A DNA stretch of 10,447 nt from Spirochaetales bacterium (lineage in GTDB: Bacteria > Spirochaetota > Spirochaetia > DSM-27196 > PWMO01): NCBI GenBank assembly GCA_007130025.1, contig SLTF01000289.1:1-10447 (forward strand). Direction: 5' to 3'. This document shows positions 6,105-10,447 of this stretch, in pieces. A program made the position numbers and the translations under genes. Positions within the stretch are counted from its first letter, which is position 1, and each line of letters opens with the position of its first letter. A model generated the notes under the pieces. That model saw only the letters and a list, made by a program, of their open reading frames with translations, was not told where the DNA came from and did no database searches.

Positions 6105-7654
6105 TGAACTACTGCCTGGTGCCGCTCGGCTGCCAGATGAACCAGTCGGACACCGAACGAATTCGAACGGTGCTCGAGGCCATGGGTTATCGCCCCACCG
6201 ACCGCGAAGAAGATGCAGACCTCCTGGGCATTGTTGCCTGCTCGGTGCGCCAGAAAGCGATCGACAAGGTCTACGCCAGGATCCACAAGTGGAACGAGTG
6301 GAAGCTGCGAAAGAACCTCCTGACCTTCGTCTCCGGCTGTATCCTCCCCGCCGACCGGGAAAAGTTTCTCAAGCGGTTTGACCTTCTCTTCACCATCAAC
6401 GAGCTGCCCCATCTGCCGGACATGATCCGCCAGTACGGCGTGGTAACCCCCGCCGCTCTGGCCCAGCCCGACGAGATGCCGGAACCGCCTCCGCAGGCAC
6501 AACCGCAACGGAAACCCGAACCCGAAGCGCCGGCGGCCCGGGTGCAGACCGTTTCCATCGGTCGGGTGGTCCGGCGCCCACAGACCGCGGCGATTCCCGA
6601 ATCCAGCCTTCGCGACGAAACCCGCGGGTTCTGGCATATCGAGCCGTCGTACTCGTCGGCGTTTGAGGCCTTTGTTCCCATCCAGAACGGGTGCGACAAG
6701 TTCTGCACCTTCTGCGCGGTACCCTATACCCGCGGCCGCGAGGTTTCGAGGCCCTCAACGGAGATCCTTCACGAGGTTACCCGGCTTGCCGATGCGGGCT
6801 ACCGCTGCATTACCCTGCTTGGGCAGAACGTGAACTCGTACGGGCTCGACCGCCACAGCGATGAGATTGGCTTTCCCGACCTGCTGCGCCGCATCGGACG
6901 CATTGGAGCCGAGCGTGAGCATCCCTTCCGCCTCTACTTCACCTCGCCCCACCCCCACGACATGACCGACGAAGTGATCGACGTCATCGCGGAATACCCC
7001 TGCCTTGGGAAGCAGATTCACCTTCCCATGCAGTCCGGGGACGACAAGGTCCTCATCCGGATGAACCGAAACTACCGCATCGACGGCTACCGTCGCGTGG
7101 TGGAGAAGATTCGGCGCACCATCCCCGACGCAACGCTCTTCACCGACATCATCGTGGGGTTCACCGGAGAGACTGAAGCGCAGTTCCAGAACACGGTGGC
7201 GGCAATGCGGGAGTTCGCGTTCAATATGGCGTACGTCGCAATCTACTCGCCCCGGCCGGGAGCGGCAAGCTCACGGTGGGCGGACGACGTTCCGCTGGAC
7301 GAGAAGAAGCGTCGCCTCCACCTGCTCTCCGAGGTGCTGCAGGAGACGTCGGGAGCGTATAACCGCAATCTCGTGGGAAACCGGGTGCGTGTGCTGGTTG
7401 ACGGAGCCGACCGCAAGCCGGGCTTCGTCTCAACCAAAACCGAGGGCCGGCTCATTGTTCGGGTAGCGAACCCGGGCACCGCGGGGGCGATCGATGGTTC
7501 CGCCATCATCGGCTCGCTGCTCGACGTCGAAATCACAGCCGCTTCCCCGCTGTCAATGGAAGGTCGGATCGTGGACTCACGCGCCGCCGCGCCTTCACAC
7601 TGGTCGGCGGAATCAGTTGTGCACACCACCCCGTTTCCGGTAGGGGCGAGCTGA
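6104..7654 (+). CDS. miaB: tRNA-2-methylthio-N6-dimethylallyladenosine synthase (MiaB)
   Basis: A 516-aa radical SAM methylthiotransferase that adds a methylthio group to C2 of i6A37 in tRNAs reading U-starting codons. The N-terminal MTTase domain holds three cluster Cys: C10 (LGCQMN), C46 (ACSVR), C79 (SGCIL). The radical SAM cluster is C197, C201, C204 (CDKFCTFC). LLGQNVNSYG (238-247) is the MiaB-type wording. A TRAM-like RNA-binding domain covers about 420-490, followed by a 25-residue tail. At 516 aa it is longer than the usual 440-475: residues about 115-180 form an insert rich in Pro, Gln, Glu and Arg between the MTTase and radical SAM domains. The ATG at 6104 overlaps the reductase stop; a TTG at 6101 directly before it is an alternative. 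The reductase upstream could reduce its clusters. The MiaB rather than RimO or MtaB call rests on the NVNSYG and CSVR motifs. Confidence 0.93.
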   Translation: MNYCLVPLGCQMNQSDTERIRTVLEAMGYRPTDREEDADLLGIVACSVRQKAIDKVYARIHKWNEWKLRKNLLTFVSGCILPADREKFLKRFDLLFTINELPHLPDMIRQYGVVTPAALAQPDEMPEPPPQAQPQRKPEPEAPAARVQTVSIGRVVRRPQTAAIPESSLRDETRGFWHIEPSYSSAFEAFVPIQNGCDKFCTFCAVPYTRGREVSRPSTEILHEVTRLADAGYRCITLLGQNVNSYGLDRHSDEIGFPDLLRRIGRIGAEREHPFRLYFTSPHPHDMTDEVIDVIAEYPCLGKQIHLPMQSGDDKVLIRMNRNYRIDGYRRVVEKIRRTIPDATLFTDIIVGFTGETEAQFQNTVAAMREFAFNMAYVAIYSPRPGAASSRWADDVPLDEKKRRLHLLSEVLQETSGAYNRNLVGNRVRVLVDGADRKPGFVSTKTEGRLIVRVANPGTAGAIDGSAIIGSLLDVEITAASPLSMEGRIVDSRAAAPSHWSAESVVHTTPFPVGAS

Positions 7655-8965
7655 GTGAGTGCTCTCTCGTACACCGGTCGACGGGTCGCATTTCAGACTC
7701 TCGGCTGCCGCCTGAATCAGTTTGAGACAGATTCGCTGGCCGGAGAGTTTGAGTCCGCCGGGTACCAGGTCGTCCCCTTCGATCAGGCTGCTGACGCCTA
7801 CATCATCAACACCTGTACGGTCACCAACAAGGCGGACCGGAAGTCGCGCAACGCCGTGAACCGCGCCGCACGGCGGACACCCCTCACGGTGGTCACCGGC
7901 TGTTTTGTGGAGAGTCACCGCGATACGCTGGAGGAGCAGCCGGGCGTGATTGCGGTGGACAACCAGCGAAAGCGACACATCGTGGAGATTGTGGACGCGC
8001 ACCTGCGGGGAGAGATCCTGCACGCTCAGGAGCTTGATCCCGAGCTTTTCGACTATCGCGTACCCGACCCCATCTTTCACACCCGCAGCATGGTGAAGAT
8101 TCAGGACGGCTGCGACAACTTCTGCACCTTCTGCATCATTCCCTTTGTGCGCGGCCACGCGGTGAGCCGCGATCCGCAGTCCGTGCTCGACCACGTACGC
8201 GCCTCAATCGATCACGGTTACCGCGAGATTGTCGTCACCGGCGTGAACATCAGTCGCTACCACCACGGCGACGTGGATTTCAGTCGGCTGATGGAGCAGA
8301 TGCTCGAGCTCGACGGCGACTACCGCCTGCGCATCTCGTCCATGGAACCCGACTCCCTCGACGACCGCTTTTTTGAGCTGCTGAACCATCCGCGTATGAC
8401 TCCGCATCTGCATCTCTGTCTGCAGAGCGGCAGCGAGCGGATCCTGCTGAAGATGCGCCGACAGTACACCGTTGCCGGATACCGCGCGATGGTAGACCGG
8501 ATCCGGGCACAGAATCCCGATTTCAACCTCACCACCGACATCATCGTGGGCTTCCCCGGCGAGACTGAATCAGACTTCGCCGAAACCTGCCGGGAGTGCG
8601 AAGCGATCGCGTTCAGTCATATTCACACCTTTGCCTATTCCCGGCGCAGCGGCACCCGAGCCGACCGCATGCCCGAGCAGATCCCCGAGCGAATGAAGCA
8701 GGAGCGCTCACGGGTCATTCGCGAGATTGGAGAGCGCGGCAAGCGTGCCTATCGCGCTGGGCGGATTGAGACCGTCGAACGCCTGCTGGTTGAACGGGTT
8801 GAACCGAGCGGCGACCGTATCGTCGCGCGCGGTTACGGCGAACACTATGTGCCGATTCTGCTCGATGCAGCGATCGGTGAAGTGGAGCGCAACCGCTTTG
8901 TGTCCGCCCGGATCACCGGTATTGAAACGGGCGAGGATCCCTCCCTCCTCGCGCGAGTAACCTGA
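7655..8965 (+). CDS. mtaB: tRNA t6A37 methylthiotransferase (MtaB)
   Basis: A 436-aa radical SAM methylthiotransferase converting t6A37 to ms2t6A37 in tRNAs reading A-starting codons. The MTTase-domain Cys are C18 (TLGCRLNQFETD), C54 (NTCTVTNKADRKSR) and C83 (VTGCF). The radical SAM Cys are C153, C157, C160 (CDNFCTFC). VVTGVNISRY (193-202) is the MtaB/YqeV wording and differs from the MiaB NVNSYG. HLCLQSGS and TDIIVGFPGETE follow, with a divergent TRAM-like end at about 365-436. The start is GTG at 7655, the base after the miaB stop codon, with AGGGG 8 nt upstream as ribosome site; no ATG lies nearby in frame. Length and domain order are normal. Lying back to back with miaB, the two genes together cover methylthiolation of both i6A37 and t6A37 tRNAs. 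Confidence 0.94.
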   Translation: MSALSYTGRRVAFQTLGCRLNQFETDSLAGEFESAGYQVVPFDQAADAYIINTCTVTNKADRKSRNAVNRAARRTPLTVVTGCFVESHRDTLEEQPGVIAVDNQRKRHIVEIVDAHLRGEILHAQELDPELFDYRVPDPIFHTRSMVKIQDGCDNFCTFCIIPFVRGHAVSRDPQSVLDHVRASIDHGYREIVVTGVNISRYHHGDVDFSRLMEQMLELDGDYRLRISSMEPDSLDDRFFELLNHPRMTPHLHLCLQSGSERILLKMRRQYTVAGYRAMVDRIRAQNPDFNLTTDIIVGFPGETESDFAETCRECEAIAFSHIHTFAYSRRSGTRADRMPEQIPERMKQERSRVIREIGERGKRAYRAGRIETVERLLVERVEPSGDRIVARGYGEHYVPILLDAAIGEVERNRFVSARITGIETGEDPSLLARVT

Positions 8966-8988
8966 TCACGCGGTGGAACGGCACTGCC

Positions 8989-9705
8989 ATGGTAGCGATT
9001 TCCGTTGATGATCATCCAACTGCGCGCAGGTTTTCCCAATCGCTCGGGCTGAAGCGGCTTCGCGGTGCGTGGCGCTTTCCGGTGTTTGCCGACAATGAAC
9101 AGCTCAGCACGGCACGTCGACTGCTCTTCGTGCCGGCAACCGCGCCCACGGCCGCGGCGTGGGGCTTCATCCTCGGTCGACTCTCCCAAACCCAAGACCT
9201 GCGCCGCTGTGTTGCCTGCGCCCTCCTGCCCGCCCAAACCGACGGACTCGCGCTGGTCAATCGCGTTGAGCTCGCCGGACGGCGGTACTATCCCGACGTT
9301 CTGGCTAACCCCGGCATTCCCGAACGCGCCGCCGACGGCGTGGCAAGCGGTGAGTTTCTGCGGACGGCGCTCTTTTTTCTGGCCCCTCATCAGGTAGTCT
9401 GCCTGGAAGCGCGCGAAGCGGTAGCCTCGGACGGTGACGTCGACCAGATCGCGCGGCTGGTCGCCGAGCTCGAACTCGCCTTGCCCGATCCCCGGGAGCT
9501 CACCGCCGGCGAACGGGCAGTGGTGATTCCCTTCGCCGATGCCTGCGGCTGCAGCCGCGCAGAGACGGACCGACTGTTGAGATCGGCGCGCTCGTTTACG
9601 ATTCGCACGGGAAGATTCCCCGACGAGTTGTTCAGGAGCGATGGCATACGGTCCGGCGGCTCCGGCGAGGTCCGCGCCGTTCTCACCGCGCTGGAGCAGG
9701 AGTAG
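8989..9705 (+). CDS. hypothetical protein in a radical SAM operon
   Basis: A 238-aa protein I do not recognise. It starts at ATG 8989, 23 nt after mtaB, with only a weak purine-rich stretch upstream, and ends 3 nt before the next gene. Collinearity and this tight spacing support it as real. It is probably soluble: no signal peptide, and the hydrophobic runs (45-62, 126-138) are too short or interrupted to be convincing membrane segments. Visible features are a CVAC pair (C74, C77), a CGC pair (C186, C188) near predicted helices, and an Arg-rich opening (RRFSQSLGLKRLRG). No nucleotide-binding loop or radical SAM triad is seen. Its position between mtaB and the spore-photoproduct-lyase-like gene suggests a link to one of them, but nothing in the sequence says what. 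Confidence 0.7.
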   Translation: MVAISVDDHPTARRFSQSLGLKRLRGAWRFPVFADNEQLSTARRLLFVPATAPTAAAWGFILGRLSQTQDLRRCVACALLPAQTDGLALVNRVELAGRRYYPDVLANPGIPERAADGVASGEFLRTALFFLAPHQVVCLEAREAVASDGDVDQIARLVAELELALPDPRELTAGERAVVIPFADACGCSRAETDRLLRSARSFTIRTGRFPDELFRSDGIRSGGSGEVRAVLTALEQE

Positions 9706-9708
9706 CGG

Positions 9709-10447
9709 GTGCGCGAGTATTCACACATCTACGTGGAAGAGGCAGCACGCAGCCGGCCCGACACCGAGCGCGTGTTGAGCCGGTTTTCGCACGCCACCGT
9801 GGTCCCCATTGATTCCGCGGCCGAGCTCTTCAACCGAAAGCAGCAGCACTTCCAGGCGCAGAAGCAGAGCCCCAAGCTCATCCTTGCCGTTGATCGCGGT
9901 CCCTTTCTCTTCGAGGGCTCCGAGCGAATCAAGAGTTTCGGCGACGCTACGGTGCACTACACCGTGCCGATGCGCAACTGCGTCTACAACTGTGACTACT
10001 GCTTCCTGCAGGGGATGCACCGCTCCGCTAATCTCCTGGTCACCGTGAACAGTGAGCAGGCGATAGCCGCTGCTGAGGAGCGCTACAGCGCCACCGGCGG
10101 CTTCTTCCTCAGCATTTCCTACCTTACCGACCTCCTGGGCTTTGAAGACGTGCTGCCGTACTGCAGCCGCTGGATCGAGTGGGCGCGGCATCGACCCGGT
10201 ATGATCATCGAGATTCGCACCAAGAGCGACAACTTCGCGGCGCTCTCCAGAGTGCGCTCTTCAGAAAACGTCGTGCTCGTCTGGTCGCTGTCGCCCGAGC
10301 CGGTTTCGCGGGTGCACGAACGCGGCGCCGCGTCGTTTCGCAACCGGCTCTTTGCCGCCCGCGCGGCGCAGCAGGCGGGATGGCGAGTCCGGCTCTGTTT
10401 CGATCCCGTACTCCGGGTGGCCAACTGGCAGGAGCTCTACCGACAGG
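9709..10447 (+). CDS. spore photoproduct lyase-like radical SAM protein, 3' end cut by window edge
   Basis: 246 codons are in the window and the frame is open at the right edge. The radical SAM triad C91, C95, C98 (CVYNCDYCFLQ) has the C-x3-C-x2-C spacing and the following aromatic-LQ wording of the spore photoproduct lyase family, whose founding member splits the UV-made thymine dimer of spore DNA. KSFGDATVHY before it and IIEIRTKSD (166-174) after it also fit the family. Where B. subtilis SplB has its hydrogen-donor Cys141 (in a CTSD segment), the likely aligned stretch here is SYLTD, with Tyr138 at that position, so classical lyase chemistry is uncertain. Start is GTG 9709 with AGGAG 6 nt upstream, the clearest ribosome site in the window, 3 nt after the hypothetical gene. 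It is probably cotranscribed with the reductase and methylthiotransferases. It could be a family member with another substrate; no sporulation gene is in view. Confidence 0.85.
   Translation, partial: MREYSHIYVEEAARSRPDTERVLSRFSHATVVPIDSAAELFNRKQQHFQAQKQSPKLILAVDRGPFLFEGSERIKSFGDATVHYTVPMRNCVYNCDYCFLQGMHRSANLLVTVNSEQAIAAAEERYSATGGFFLSISYLTDLLGFEDVLPYCSRWIEWARHRPGMIIEIRTKSDNFAALSRVRSSENVVLVWSLSPEPVSRVHERGAASFRNRLFAARAAQQAGWRVRLCFDPVLRVANWQELYRQ

Noticed and set aside
6095..8194. Minus-strand open frames opposite miaB and mtaB (for example 6095-6637 and 7613-8194)
   Set aside because: They mirror coding sequence of well-conserved enzymes, lack ribosome sites, and show no family likeness.

Overview
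The window reads as ordinary chromosomal DNA of a GC-rich, free-living bacterium. It holds nine protein-coding genes, no RNA genes, no mobile elements and no CRISPR array. The residue-level style of several proteins (a cyclase with an FMDIADYT core, a divergent NAD-dependent DNA ligase, a MiaB with a long linker, a spore-photoproduct-lyase-like protein in a non-sporulation setting) suggests a spirochaete (Spirochaetota). This assignment rests on memory of family sequences and is only moderately secure.

Left half, minus strand. Read in the direction of transcription, positions 4157 to 1 carry ligA (NAD+-dependent DNA ligase), a class III adenylate/guanylate cyclase-like protein, and a short-chain dehydrogenase/reductase (SDR) that runs off the left edge. 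They are spaced 47 and 69 bp apart. The ligase looks catalytically complete. The cyclase lacks the usual transition-state Asn. The SDR lacks the catalytic Tyr of its family.

Middle. lipA (lipoyl synthase, minus strand) ends at 4384. A 226-bp gap follows, holding a strong intrinsic terminator for lipA plus an odd stretch with an 11-nt copy of the 16S rRNA anti-Shine-Dalgarno tail. lipA is divergent from a plus-strand operon. The 122 bp between their start codons carry two candidate promoters and an 8-bp inverted repeat.

Right half, plus strand. A tightly packed operon runs from 5433 to the right edge: an FAD/NAD(P)H ferredoxin (flavodoxin) reductase-like protein, miaB, mtaB, an unrecognised 238-aa protein, and a spore-photoproduct-lyase-like radical SAM protein (partial). 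With lipA this gives four radical SAM enzymes around one flavoprotein reductase. Flavodoxin/ferredoxin reductase systems are the known electron source for enzymes such as MiaB and LipA in E. coli. The plausible reading is a radical-SAM module with its own electron supply: lipoate synthesis, methylthiolation of A37 in tRNA, and a DNA-repair-like enzyme.

A recurrent feature is that three transcript-leading genes (ligA, lipA, the reductase) have a -10-like hexamer exactly 6 nt before the ATG and no usable Shine-Dalgarno sequence, which predicts leaderless mRNAs. The operon-internal radical SAM gene at 9709 has a normal AGGAG, and mtaB has an AGGGG. No gene-free stretch exceeds 300 bases; the longest is 4158-4383.
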